Source: Moorena sp. SS36440bin_2 (GTDB lineage: Bacteria; Cyanobacteriota; Cyanobacteriia; Cyanobacteriales; Coleofasciculaceae). From it: a stretch of DNA of 38,217 nucleotides. The stretch spans positions 1 to 38,217 of the forward strand of contig WTKN01000065.1 of assembly GCA_011524395.1 (NCBI GenBank), given 5' to 3'. This document shows positions 15,929-24,073 of this stretch, one piece after another. The notes below the pieces were generated by a model that was given only the letters and a program-made list of their open reading frames with translations, was not told the origin of the DNA and did not search any database. Numbering within the stretch: position 1 is the stretch's first letter; every line of letters begins with the position of its first letter. A program made the position numbers and the translations under genes.

Positions 15929-15984
15929 ATAAAAAATTAGTTAATGGACTACAGTTTGCCAGAAGTAGGAGAATCAAAAAAGAA

Positions 15985-16431
15985 ATGGAAAAAATGATAA
16001 AAACTTGTTTTGTAACGTTAGTAACCTTTATGCTACTGCTAACGCTCAATGTTATGAATGCGCTGGCGAGTAGTGAAACTGAAATGGAAATATGTGACTT
16101 AACTCTACACTCATTTTGTGACCGTGATCTTTTGCCGACGCAATATGTGGAACTTATTGCTCCCCCTAACCATATCTCATTTCTTCTTTTGAAAAATGAT
16201 GCTCCAGGAGATAGAAACGGCCAAATAGAAAATGATGATGATTCGGTTACTTACAGCGCTAGGGAAATAACAACTTACTTAGCCACTTTTTCGAATAGTG
16301 AAGACATAACAAAAAGGCTGAAAATATCCAACACTGACGCTATAACAGAGTCTCCGCAGCATTGGACATTCTATCATAGACCCGCACAAGTGGTCAAATT
16401 GGTTAACGTATTTGCTGGAAATAAAAATTAA
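15985..16431 (+). CDS. Small secreted protein, unknown function
   Basis: A 148-residue precursor with a signal peptide: a basic start (MEKMIK), a hydrophobic core (TLVTFMLLLTLNVM) and likely cleavage after NALA near residue 28. The mature part of about 120 residues is acidic to neutral, with two early cysteines (EICDLTLHSFCD) that could form a disulfide. It has a repeated Asp stretch (ENDDDS) and a helix-rich end. I recognise no family. AGGAG at 15967-15971 is a little far (13 bases) from the ATG at 15985; the ATG at 15994 is an alternative start. Base composition is AT-rich. It follows an O-methyltransferase relic and is followed by an inverted-repeat element. Confidence 0.7.
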   Translation: MEKMIKTCFVTLVTFMLLLTLNVMNALASSETEMEICDLTLHSFCDRDLLPTQYVELIAPPNHISFLLLKNDAPGDRNGQIENDDDSVTYSAREITTYLATFSNSEDITKRLKISNTDAITESPQHWTFYHRPAQVVKLVNVFAGNKN

Positions 16432-16438
16432 TCAATTC

Positions 16439-16538
16439 GGGAGCATACCATTTTAGAAAATATATCTTTTGATATGGGCATTAACATCGCGTTAATACAG
16501 CTTAATGTGGTATATTTATTCCAAATTTGGATGCTCCC
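16439..16538. repeat. 100-nt element with short terminal inverted repeats
   Basis: The ends GGGAGCAT (16439-16446) and ATGCTCCC (16531-16538) are exact inverted repeats, with weaker pairing continuing inward (ACCATTTT with AAATTTGG). Inside is ATTAAC-ATCGC-GTTAAT. It begins 8 bp after the secreted-protein stop, so it may act as its terminator or be a small mobile repeat. From 16539 to 16753 I see no gene. Confidence 0.55.
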
Positions 16539-16753
16539 ATAAAGTCTACAATAACTAATAAAGCTTTAAAAATAAATGCTTATCGGCTATTTTTTACCTA
16601 TTTAGAGGTCTGACAGAATCTGGCAAAGTGGTATTTTAAAAATCTACGTAGTAATGTAAAAAAACAAGTCGTCATAACAAGTGATTTAGATATGAGTAGC
16701 TAGAAAGGGGGATTGAGTTAAAAGCCAATTATTTTTCCTTTTCCCTTTCCCCA

Positions 16754-18052
16754 ATGAACAGTAAACTACTACAACAAGTCCGCGTTTTAGACCCAGTTTC
16801 TGGAATTGACCAAGTCGCTGATGTGCTGATTACTGATGGTGTAATCACGGCAGTGGAAACTCAAATCAAAGAAATCTCTGGCGATACAGTGGTGCAAGAT
16901 TGTCAGGGACACATTTTAGGACCAGGACTAGTAGACCTCTACAGCCATTCTGGTACACCAGGACATGAGCAGCGGGAAACCTGGTCTTCACTGCTGGGAG
17001 CAGCAGCGCATGGAGGGTTTACTCGCTTAGCCATTTTGCCTGACACTAACCCCCCCCTAGACAATTCTGCTGTTTTGGCACAACGGCAAGAACTCCAAAA
17101 CTCTCCCTATATCAGCCTCCCCCCTATCTCACCTCAACTCTATCACTGGGGTGCCTTCACCATCAGGTTAGAAGGAGAGCAAATGACTGAATTAGCTGAA
17201 CTAGCTATAGGGGGAGTAGTTGGCTTTACCGATGAACGTCCTTTATGTAATTTAGGACTAGTTCGACGGTTGTTGGAATACCTACAACCCTTGGGTAAAC
17301 CAGTAGCACTTTGGGCTTGTGACCCTAAGTTGACAAATGGGGGAGTGATGCGAGAAGGTATCCAGTCCATTGGTTTGGGTTTGCCAGGGAATCCTGCGAT
17401 CGCAGAATCATCCGCTATCGCTGCCTTATTAGAAGTGGTAGCAACCACTGGCACGCCAGTCCATCTCATGCGTATCTCCACCAGTCGCGCTGTCCAATTG
17501 ATTGAATCAGCCAAAGCAGCAGGGTTGCCAGTAACAGCCAGTACCACTTGGATGCATCTATTGCTCAATACTGAAGACTTATGCACTTACAACTCCAATT
17601 TGCGCTTGGAACCGCCGTTGGGAAACCCAGTTGACCAAGCCGCACTGATCCGAGGTGTTCGGGAGGGGATTATTGATGCGATCGCAATTGACCACGCTCC
17701 CTACACTTATGAAGAAAAAACCGTTGCCTTTGCGGAAGCACCACCAGGAGTCATTGGTTTAGAGCTAGCCCTACCCTTACTCTGGCATACTCTAGTCGAG
17801 ACAGGGGATTGGTCAGCCTTAGAACTTTGGAAAAGTCTTAGCACAAATCCTGCTATTTGTCTAAACCAAGACCCCCCTAGCACTGCTCCTGGTCAATCCG
17901 CTGAATTAGTCTTATTCAATCCTCAATCCCCTTGGATTGTTCACCAAAAAAACCTCAAATCCCTTTCTAGTAATACCCCCTGGCTAGGGCAAGAATTAAT
18001 TGGTCGTGTCGTGCAAACTTGGTGTCCAGCAAGTCGGAAATATAACTTATGA
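16754..18052 (+). CDS. Dihydroorotase-like protein lacking several metal ligands (PyrX-type)
   Basis: A 432-residue amidohydrolase-fold protein similar to class I dihydroorotase, the third enzyme of pyrimidine synthesis. Many metal-site residues are altered. The H-x-H motif reads DLYSH (61-65), so the first His is Tyr63. The segment that carries the carboxylated Lys in active enzymes reads VGFTDE (156-161) with no Lys. The next His is Trp187 in VALWACD. H237 and D313 (AIDHAPY) are kept. Degenerate DHOases (PyrC'/PyrX) are known to act as structural partners of aspartate carbamoyltransferase in some bacteria. A true DHOase lies 1 kb downstream. The gene is intact, so it is probably kept for a function. 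It is convergent with lepB. Confidence 0.85.
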   Translation: MNSKLLQQVRVLDPVSGIDQVADVLITDGVITAVETQIKEISGDTVVQDCQGHILGPGLVDLYSHSGTPGHEQRETWSSLLGAAAHGGFTRLAILPDTNPPLDNSAVLAQRQELQNSPYISLPPISPQLYHWGAFTIRLEGEQMTELAELAIGGVVGFTDERPLCNLGLVRRLLEYLQPLGKPVALWACDPKLTNGGVMREGIQSIGLGLPGNPAIAESSAIAALLEVVATTGTPVHLMRISTSRAVQLIESAKAAGLPVTASTTWMHLLLNTEDLCTYNSNLRLEPPLGNPVDQAALIRGVREGIIDAIAIDHAPYTYEEKTVAFAEAPPGVIGLELALPLLWHTLVETGDWSALELWKSLSTNPAICLNQDPPSTAPGQSAELVLFNPQSPWIVHQKNLKSLSSNTPWLGQELIGRVVQTWCPASRKYNL

Positions 18053-18071
18053 AGTACTGAGACTTCATAAG
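18046..18071. terminator. 10-bp hairpin spanning both convergent stop codons
   Basis: CTTATGAAGT (18046-18055) and ACTTCATAAG (18062-18071) are exact reverse complements around a 6-base loop. The dihydroorotase-like stop (TGA, 18050-18052) is in one arm and the lepB stop (complement of 18065-18067) is in the other. There is no long T-run, but the position between convergent genes suggests a bidirectional terminator. Confidence 0.55.
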
Positions 18072-18691
18072 CCAGTTGACTGATTCAACCCTTCAGGATA
18101 ACTCGGATTTGGTTTCAATTTCCCCATCCGATTTAACGGCCAAAACCGCACTACCGCACGACCGATAATTTTGTCACGAGGGACAAAGCCCCAGTGGTGA
18201 GAGTCGTAACTATTGTTACGGTTATCTCCCAGTACTAGGTATTGATCTGCTGGTACTGTTGCCGGTCCAAAATCGTACTGTGGTGCTTCTTCGATATACT
18301 TTTCCTCTATTTCTTGATCATTGATATAAACTCGCCCATTTTTAACCAAAACCTTATCACCGGGTAACCCAATTACGCGCTTGATAAAAGCATCTTTAAA
18401 GTTTTGCTCTTTCAGCCTTTCAGTGGGAGCAAATACCACAATTTCTCCTCGTTGTGGATCTTGGAAAAAGCGATAACTTAACTTATCAATAATTAAGCGG
18501 TCATTAATCTGTAATGTCGGTAGCATTGAGCCCGATGGGATATATCGCGCTTCAGCAACAAATGTGCGAATCCCAAAGGCAAGAACAGCACTCAAGGTAA
18601 TCGTTTTAATCCCTTCTACCCAAGCATTTTCTTTAGAAGGCTGTGTAGGTTTTTTTTCTGGTCTTTTATCTGGCACACGACTCATATCCAT
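18065..18691 (-). CDS. lepB: Signal peptidase I
   Basis: The membrane-anchored serine protease that removes signal peptides from exported proteins, 208 residues. One transmembrane anchor lies at about 25-46. Family boxes are plain: [11 protein letters not shown] with the nucleophile Ser55, KRVIGLPGD with the general base Lys104, and [17 protein letters not shown] (box E). The N-terminal 20 residues are a basic, Pro-rich cytoplasmic tail. The ATG at 18691 is used here; the one two codons later is an alternative. The short size and single anchor fit the type found in cyanobacteria and Gram-positives. Upstream (18753-18788) are three 12-bp CAGCAAATTTAA tandem repeats in its promoter region. Confidence 0.95.
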   Translation of the reverse strand: MDMSRVPDKRPEKKPTQPSKENAWVEGIKTITLSAVLAFGIRTFVAEARYIPSGSMLPTLQINDRLIIDKLSYRFFQDPQRGEIVVFAPTERLKEQNFKDAFIKRVIGLPGDKVLVKNGRVYINDQEIEEKYIEEAPQYDFGPATVPADQYLVLGDNRNNSYDSHHWGFVPRDKIIGRAVVRFWPLNRMGKLKPNPSYPEGLNQSTGL

Positions 18692-19019
18692 TCAACTACT
18701 ACCGATACACAAATTTGAGGAAATTTCAACAAATAGCTGATTGGGAAATTATCAGCAAATTTAACAGCAAATTTAACAGCAAATTTAAACGTCTGGGGTT
18801 TTATAGCTATATCTTAAAAATTTCAAGTTAGTAGGGCAGCCTAAATCAAGATTATGTAAAGTTTTGTCAAAAATTTCAATTTGGCAGGACAACCCTGCTT
18901 TTTTGTGCGATGGTGCTAGGTTAGCTGCGGTTGTCTGTATTTAGCTATATCTCAGGTTTGTATCTACTGTATATACCTAGACACCGAGCAGGGACACTGT
19001 CAAATTTTAACATCCTCCT
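18692..19019. other. Divergent promoter region with 12-bp tandem repeats
   Basis: Between lepB (leftward) and the dihydroorotase gene (rightward). 18753-18788 holds three perfect copies of CAGCAAATTTAA. At 18818-18830 and 18867-18882 the sequence contains similar AAATTTCAA stretches. CCTCC just before the ATG at 19020 does not look like a ribosome binding site. No small gene is evident. Confidence 0.5.
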
Positions 19020-20375
19020 ATGTTGTCTGACTTTTGCTTGTTTATCCGCCATGCTCGTATTCTATTGCCCTCTGGTGAATTTTTACTGGGGGATATCCAC
19101 ACCTGTGGTCGAAGGATTGTTCAGGTTGCCCCAGACATCCCAGTGCCAACGGACGTGACGGCATATAAAGAAATAGACGCTACTGGCTTAACTTTGTTGC
19201 CAGGGGTAATTGATCCCCAAGTCCATTTTCGGGAACCAGGTCTAGAACATAAGGAAGACTTATTTACTGCCAGTTGTGCCTGTGCCAAGGGTGGAGTGAC
19301 GTCCTTTTTAGAGATGCCGAATACTCGTCCTCCTACGATAACCCAAGCCCCACTGGATGATAAGCTCAAGCGAGCGGCAGATAAGTGTTTAGTTAATTAT
19401 GGCTTTTTTATCGGTGCAACACCAGCAAATCAGCCAGATTTGCACAATGCCCAGCCAACTTGTGGGATTAAGATATTCATGGGTTCAAGTCATGGTGCAT
19501 TATTGGTAGATCATGAAGCAGTGATAGAACCAATTTTTGCTGAAGGTTTTACTCAAGGTTCTCGGAAGTACAATCGCTTAATCGCGGTGCATGCTGAAGA
19601 CCAAGCCAGAATTAATCAGCGACGTAAGGAATTTGCTGGAATTACTGACCCTGCTGTTCACTCTAAGATTCAGGACAATCAAGCTGCTCTTAATGCCACC
19701 AAGTTAGCCCTGAAGTTGTCTAAAAAATATCAGCGGCGGTTGCATATCTTGCACCTATCCACCGCTGAAGAAGCTGAATTGCTTAGGGAAGACAAACCTA
19801 CCTGGGTGACGGCGGAAGTGACTCCCCAGCACTTATTACTAAATACCGATGCCTATGCAGAGATTGGTACCCTGGCACAGATGAATCCGCCTTTGCGCTC
19901 CCACCATGACAACGAAGTTCTTTGGCAAGCTCTACTCGATGGCGTGATCGATTTTATCGCCACAGACCATGCTCCTCACACCTTGGAAGAAAAAGCGAAA
20001 GGTTACCCCCACACTCCTTCGGGAATGCCTGGAGTAGAAACATCTCTGCCACTGATGCTGACTCAAGCCATAGAGGGACGGTGTAGTGTAGCTCAAGTAT
20101 CTGACTGGATGTCTACAGCAGTTGCTAAGGCCTATGGAATTCCCAACAAAGGTGCGATCGCTCCTGGCTATGATGCGGATTTGGTACTGGTAGATTTGGA
20201 AAATTACCACCCAGTGTTACGGGAAGAACTTTTAACAAAATGCGGCTGGAGTCCTTTTGAAGGTTGGAACTTAACGGGATGGCCAGTGATGACCATTGTT
20301 GGTGGTCAAGTAGTCTACGACAGAGGAAAATTGAACACAGACGTGCGAGGTGAAGCTTTAACTTTTACCAGTTAA
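19020..20375 (+). CDS. pyrC: Dihydroorotase (catalytic type)
   Basis: A class I dihydroorotase of 451 residues that cyclises carbamoyl aspartate to dihydroorotate in UMP synthesis. Metal-site and substrate residues are visible: DPQVHFREPG (65-74, with H69), the carboxylated Lys in GIKIFMGSSHG (K151), H191 in VHAED, H242/H245 in HILHLST, and D316 in ATDHAPH. The first His of the usual D-x-H-x-H motif is Gln67, which I associate with a recognised DHOase branch. The substrate-binding Arg of FREPG is present. The C-terminal strands (APGYDADLVLVDL) are complete. It is separated from the dihydroorotase-like gene by lepB and does not form an operon with it. Confidence 0.92.
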   Translation: MLSDFCLFIRHARILLPSGEFLLGDIHTCGRRIVQVAPDIPVPTDVTAYKEIDATGLTLLPGVIDPQVHFREPGLEHKEDLFTASCACAKGGVTSFLEMPNTRPPTITQAPLDDKLKRAADKCLVNYGFFIGATPANQPDLHNAQPTCGIKIFMGSSHGALLVDHEAVIEPIFAEGFTQGSRKYNRLIAVHAEDQARINQRRKEFAGITDPAVHSKIQDNQAALNATKLALKLSKKYQRRLHILHLSTAEEAELLREDKPTWVTAEVTPQHLLLNTDAYAEIGTLAQMNPPLRSHHDNEVLWQALLDGVIDFIATDHAPHTLEEKAKGYPHTPSGMPGVETSLPLMLTQAIEGRCSVAQVSDWMSTAVAKAYGIPNKGAIAPGYDADLVLVDLENYHPVLREELLTKCGWSPFEGWNLTGWPVMTIVGGQVVYDRGKLNTDVRGEALTFTS

Positions 20376-20421
20376 ACAGTATAAGATTTAACTATAGGAC
20401 ATAATAATAGGATTTAATAGG

Positions 20422-20475
20422 TAGTGGGAAAAAATTAAAGTTGACCCAAATTTTTGGTCAACCTCAATCCCACTA
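20422..20475. terminator. Two-part hairpin between convergent pyrC and tsaE
   Basis: The outer arms TAGTGGGA (20422-20429) and TCCCACTA (20468-20475), and the inner arms GTTGACC (20440-20446) and GGTCAAC (20456-20462), are exact inverted repeats. They are separated by AT-rich internal loops, with TTTTT inside. It lies between two convergent stops (20375 and 20485) and is a likely bidirectional terminator. Confidence 0.65.
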
Positions 20476-20484
20476 ACCTTCACC

Positions 20485-20979
20485 CTAATCTACACTAGAC
20501 GCCAAGGGCGAACAACCAGATAACCTATCAAACAGCCAACCTAAATCAAACTTACCGTTACAGGAGAATTGAGCCTGACGTCCACCGTCGTGGGAATAGG
20601 TTAGTCTCAGATGTAGATAACTGGGTGGCAAATAGTGTAGGCGCTCAGCCCACTCGATGGCCACAATTCCCGGAGCAACCTCAATTCCCTCCCAGTAGTG
20701 TTCTGGGTTTAATGACTCTACTTCTGAGGTGGATAAGCGGTACAAATCGAGGTGATACAGGGGGAGACGTCCCTCTGTATACTCATTGATCAGAGTAAAG
20801 GTGGGACTAACAATGGCATCAGTAATTCCTAATCCCTCACCAATACCCTGAACTAGGGTTGTTTTACCAGCCCCTAAGTCTCCCTCCAGCAAAATGATGC
20901 TACTAGCTGGCAGAGATTTCCCCAATTCCACACCTAGCGATCGCGTTGCTTCAGCATTAGCTATAAAAATTTTGGTCAT
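20485..20979 (-). CDS. tsaE: tRNA t6A-modification ATPase TsaE
   Basis: TsaE (YjeE) is the small ATPase that works with TsaB/TsaC/TsaD to make N6-threonylcarbamoyl-adenosine at position 37 of ANN-decoding tRNAs. The product is 164 residues, normal length. The Walker A motif is at residues 33-41 (GDLGAGKTT). The family motif SPTFTLINEY follows, then YHLDLYRL, and the IEWAER motif near residue 130 holds the Walker-B-like acid and Trp. The ATG at 20979 aligns with the family N-terminus. It is on the minus strand downstream of the YvcK-type gene (about 100 bp between), so co-transcription is possible. It is convergent with pyrC. Confidence 0.95.
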   Translation of the reverse strand: MTKIFIANAEATRSLGVELGKSLPASSIILLEGDLGAGKTTLVQGIGEGLGITDAIVSPTFTLINEYTEGRLPLYHLDLYRLSTSEVESLNPEHYWEGIEVAPGIVAIEWAERLHYLPPSYLHLRLTYSHDGGRQAQFSCNGKFDLGWLFDRLSGCSPLASSVD

Positions 20980-21077
20980 TAGTTATTAAGCAATACATTA
21001 CCTCGAATAATGGTTATTCTGAGTTAATATCTCAGCTTTTATTTTAATTTAAAAATTTTCATCGAACTCACCAAATC

Positions 21078-22445
21078 TCACGCATGTGCTCGACTATACC
21101 ATCGTAATAAAACCCGTGCCAGCCTTTCCGAATTGTGCCGCACTAAATGAGTTTCCTCATCTTCATACATTACATTGGTCGCCACAATCCGACGCCCTAA
21201 TTTAGAAGTTTCTTCTCGATCTAGAAAAACTGGATGAGACTTAACTTGAGCATACTTAATCAGTGACCCAGCTGAGGGGTATTTTCGATTCACCAGTACC
21301 GCGTTAAACAGCCTTTTCCCACAGGCTTCATCAATAGTTTTGATATGGTCAGAGACACTATATCCATCAGTTTCCCCTGGCTGGGTCATGATATTACAAA
21401 CGTAGATGCGGGGTATCAAGCGAGCTGCGATCGCATCGGTAATTTCTGGCACCAACAGATTGGGAATAATGCTGGTATAGAGGCTACCGGGTCCTATTAT
21501 AATATAATCAGCTTCCTGAATTGCCTTGAGTGCTGCTGGTAAAGCAGGTGGATGTTCGGGAGTACAACCAATTTTTTTGATCACTCCCCTAGCATCAGTA
21601 ATATTAGACTCTCCTTCGATGCGACGTCCATCAGCTAATTCAGCCCAAAGGCTAACATCAGTTAGGGTAGCTGGCAACACTCTTCCTCGCACTGCTAATA
21701 CCTGAGAACTAGCAGCAACAGCTTGTTCTAGATCGCCAGTAATATCACTCATTGCGGTCAGGAAAAGGTTTCCAAAACTGTGACCGACTAAACCACTACC
21801 AGCTCGAAAACGGTATTCAAACAGTTCGGTTAACAACTTTTCTTGGTCTGCCAGTGCCGTTAAACAGTGACGAATATCCCCCGGTGGTAACACTCCAATT
21901 TCCCGTCGCAACCGTCCACTGGAACCGCCATCATCAGCTACCGTAACAATAGCAGTGATATTAGCACTATAAACCTTTAGTCCTCTAAGTAAGCTAGAAA
22001 GACCAGTGCCACCCCCAATCACTACAATTTTCGGTCCCCGGTTTAACCGACGATGATCCATCAGTACATCAATCAGTTTTCGATCGTGGTCGGGTTTTAA
22101 AACTTCCGTAATTGATCCTACCGTCCGGGTTTGCCCCCAGAAGATGAAAAGCAGACCCAAGATCAGCGCAATTGGACCAGAGACATGGTTAGGAATAATG
22201 GTTGTAATTTTCTCTAAAACTTGGGCTGTGAATTTAATGATGTAAAAAACTGGGGTCAGCTTTACCCAAATCGCTAATCCCAAACTTGTTAATACTACAC
22301 CACCAGCACTTAAAAGTATCCAACGCTTCACCAGTAATCCAGGGGCTAACCACTTAAACCAACGGTTGACCCGCTGAGGAATTCGACCTCTCGATTCATT
22401 TTGTAGGGTACGTAGAGCTCTTTTGAAAAGACTGATTGAGGACAT
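21078..22445 (-). CDS. YvcK/CofD-family protein (putative gluconeogenesis factor)
   Basis: A YvcK-type protein with the CofD-like nucleotide/UDP-sugar-binding fold, 455 residues from the ATG at 22445. N-terminal residues about 45-115 hold two hydrophobic helices ([19 protein letters not shown] and [16 protein letters not shown]), typical of cyanobacterial members. The catalytic-fold domain then begins [18 protein letters not shown]. It continues with [26 protein letters not shown] and the [16 protein letters not shown] segment. In Bacillus YvcK binds UDP-GlcNAc and is needed on gluconeogenic carbon sources; the role in cyanobacteria is not established. The frame is open 27 codons further upstream, to 22526, but that extension looks like non-coding leader. 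Confidence 0.88.
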   Translation of the reverse strand: MSSISLFKRALRTLQNESRGRIPQRVNRWFKWLAPGLLVKRWILLSAGGVVLTSLGLAIWVKLTPVFYIIKFTAQVLEKITTIIPNHVSGPIALILGLLFIFWGQTRTVGSITEVLKPDHDRKLIDVLMDHRRLNRGPKIVVIGGGTGLSSLLRGLKVYSANITAIVTVADDGGSSGRLRREIGVLPPGDIRHCLTALADQEKLLTELFEYRFRAGSGLVGHSFGNLFLTAMSDITGDLEQAVAASSQVLAVRGRVLPATLTDVSLWAELADGRRIEGESNITDARGVIKKIGCTPEHPPALPAALKAIQEADYIIIGPGSLYTSIIPNLLVPEITDAIAARLIPRIYVCNIMTQPGETDGYSVSDHIKTIDEACGKRLFNAVLVNRKYPSAGSLIKYAQVKSHPVFLDREETSKLGRRIVATNVMYEDEETHLVRHNSERLARVLLRWYSRAHA

Positions 22446-23067
22446 AACTACACTGAGTATGGTAAGTACAAAAGCTGGATAGACATTGCTGGTCGAACTC
22501 CAGCACTTGACAAAGAGGCGATGCATGTAGTGAGGAACGGCTAAGGCTCCGGAAGTGCCTGTCAGATTGGTACTTTCTTTGCCTAATCAAACCTTCGTGT
22601 GAAAAGTGCGCTCTGCACATAACCGCTCACCCTTCAGGTATAGCGGTTTTCATTGATATTACTGATCAAGGTGCGCGCCTCCAAGGGCGCGAGGGATTGC
22701 TCGTGCCCTTGGGTCGCACCTCAATAGTTAATTCACCATCAAGCTGGTACTGATCACCACAGTTTCAGATAATTAGGCTAAGGTGTGATTAATACAATAT
22801 CCGGTACCTAGACGTTATGATCAGAATTTACCCGTGGATATGCGGAAAGTGGTGAGGTCGGTTAAGTTGCCATTTAGGGTATGAGATTAGTGGCGTAACC
22901 AAAAAAAATACGGGGTGAAACAGAATAATCCCAAGTAGTCAGCTATGCCATACTTCTCTGATTTTCGTGTTTAGTGTAGCTGGTTAGAGGTCATCACTTA
23001 ATTCTGTGCGCTAGCCTAGGCACTAAGGATGATAGCACTAACACCATTAACCCAATCTAGTGATTAG
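22446..23067. other. Long divergent intergenic region with hairpins, no recognised gene
   Basis: Between the YvcK-type gene and ruvC. 22621-22648 is a hairpin AACCGCT / AGCGGTT followed by TTCATT. 22669-22721 is a long stem (see separate entry). From 22740 to 23060 the sequence is moderately GC-balanced, but I can support no protein or RNA gene. The only short ORFs, such as one of 14 codons near 22841, look accidental. A structured RNA here cannot be excluded. Confidence 0.5.
22669..22721. repeat. Long GC-rich hairpin with internal loop
   Basis: An outer 7-bp stem AGGTGCG (22669-22675) / CGCACCT (22715-22721) and an inner stem of 13 pairs, CCAAGGGCGCGAG with CTCGTGCCCTTGG (one mismatch, G-T pairable in RNA), around a 6-base loop. 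It is probably another dispersed palindromic repeat. A self-contained structured RNA is an alternative. Confidence 0.75.
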
Positions 23068-23655
23068 ATGGGAAAGGGATTAACTGCAGTGAGCCAGATG
23101 GAAAAGCGAATTTTGGGAATTGACCCAGGACTAGCTACTTTAGGTTTTGGCGCAATTAGTTGCCAAACAACCCAAATTAGTAAGTCAGGAAACACAAAAG
23201 GCTCCTTAGGAGTGGCAAAACGTTCTAGCCAGTCACCAATACAGGAAACCCCATTACCATTGCAGTTGCTAGATTTTGGCATCATCCAAACCCCTGCCAA
23301 GACTGATTACGGCTCACGACTGTGTACGATTTACGAGGATTTACACACCCTGCTTGAACACTGCCAACCAGATCTGGTGGCGATTGAAAAACTTTTTTTC
23401 TACCGTATGAGTAATACGATCTCCGTAGCTCAGGCACGGGGTGTTGTGGTTTTAGTAACAGCACAACATGAAGTTCCAATGGTAGAGTTTACACCGGGTC
23501 AGATTAAGCAGGCAATGACCGGATATGGTAATGCGGATAAATATGACGTTCAGCAGGCTGTTATGCGGGAGTTAAACTTAGACACCATCCCCAAACCAGA
23601 TGATTTAGCAGATGCCTTGGCAGTCGCATTGACTGCCTGGTTTCATATGTCTTGA
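23068..23655 (+). CDS. ruvC: Holliday junction resolvase RuvC with an insertion
   Basis: RuvC cuts four-way DNA junctions during recombinational repair. The acidic catalytic residues are visible: D19 in ILGIDPG, E107 in AIEKLFF, and D179 and D182 in DDLADALA. The nucleotide-fold signature [18 protein letters not shown] and the [21 protein letters not shown] loop are also present. At 195 residues the protein is about 20 longer than E. coli RuvC (173). The extra length lies mainly between the first two core strands, residues about 32-63, a Ser/Gln/Lys-rich stretch. The start could be 23068 or the ATG at 23098 (MEKRILG), which fits the family N-terminus better. No ruvA or ruvB is nearby. Confidence 0.93.
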   Translation: MGKGLTAVSQMEKRILGIDPGLATLGFGAISCQTTQISKSGNTKGSLGVAKRSSQSPIQETPLPLQLLDFGIIQTPAKTDYGSRLCTIYEDLHTLLEHCQPDLVAIEKLFFYRMSNTISVAQARGVVVLVTAQHEVPMVEFTPGQIKQAMTGYGNADKYDVQQAVMRELNLDTIPKPDDLADALAVALTAWFHMS

Positions 23656-23664
23656 ACACTTTAC

Positions 23665-23716
23665 TATATCTGTCAAATATATCTGTCAAATATATTTGAC
23701 AGATATATCTGTGAAC
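23665..23716. repeat. 13-bp tandem repeats and a 28-bp palindrome
   Basis: Two copies of TATATCTGTCAAA (23665-23677, 23678-23690) run into a perfect 28-bp palindrome (23679-23706), then a variant TATATCTGTGAAC (23704-23716). Three more copies of the variant stand in tandem at 23900-23938. The block starts 10 bp after the ruvC stop. Confidence 0.85.
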
Positions 23717-23783
23717 TATATAACAATACTAAAGTTTTAAAATTTTAAAACTATTAAATCCTTTCTGGGCAAGGATTATAGCG

Positions 23784-23880
23784 ATTCTGGTAAGCGGACG
23801 CAATTCAGCGTTCGCGCAGCGTGCCCTACGGCCACAGCCGAGGCTATCGTGTCCGCGTTCGGTAAGGGCACGCTTATTTT
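23784..23880. repeat. Dispersed GC-rich palindromic repeat
   Basis: A GC-rich island in an AT-rich gap: GCGTTCGCGCAGCGTGCCCT and its partly complementary partner GTAAGGGCACGC at about 23862-23873. It contains GCAGCGTGCCCTACGGCCACA and belongs to the same family as the stretches at about 3256-3290 and 9160-9190. No ORF. Confidence 0.5.
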
Positions 23881-23899
23881 ACAAATCATTTAGCACTGC

Positions 23900-23938
23900 T
23901 ATATCTGTGAACTATATCTGTGAACTATATCTGTGAAC
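23900..23938 (+). repeat. Three tandem 13-bp units
   Basis: Three perfect copies of TATATCTGTGAAC at 23900, 23913 and 23926. A fourth copy is at 23704-23716, with a GC-rich repeat in between, as if that repeat had inserted into a longer 13-bp array. Short AT-rich tandem repeat, no ORF. Confidence 0.85.
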
Positions 23939-24073
23939 TATACCGATAGCAAAGCAATAAACTTAATCTTATTTATATATGTAATATTAAAAAGCACTGT
24001 CAGCTGTCGGTGTTGCCAGTTTGACCTGAATTTTCTCTAGGTAATAAGTTAAGTTAAACTATGACAAGCAACG

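Noticed and set aside
22527-22620. Extended N-terminus or a small gene upstream of the YvcK-type gene
   Set aside because: The open frames here look like leader sequence, lack family similarity and have no ribosome binding site.
22841-22885. A 14-codon ORF as a tiny photosystem peptide
   Set aside because: It has no transmembrane segment and does not resemble PsbT, PsbX, PetN or similar small subunits.
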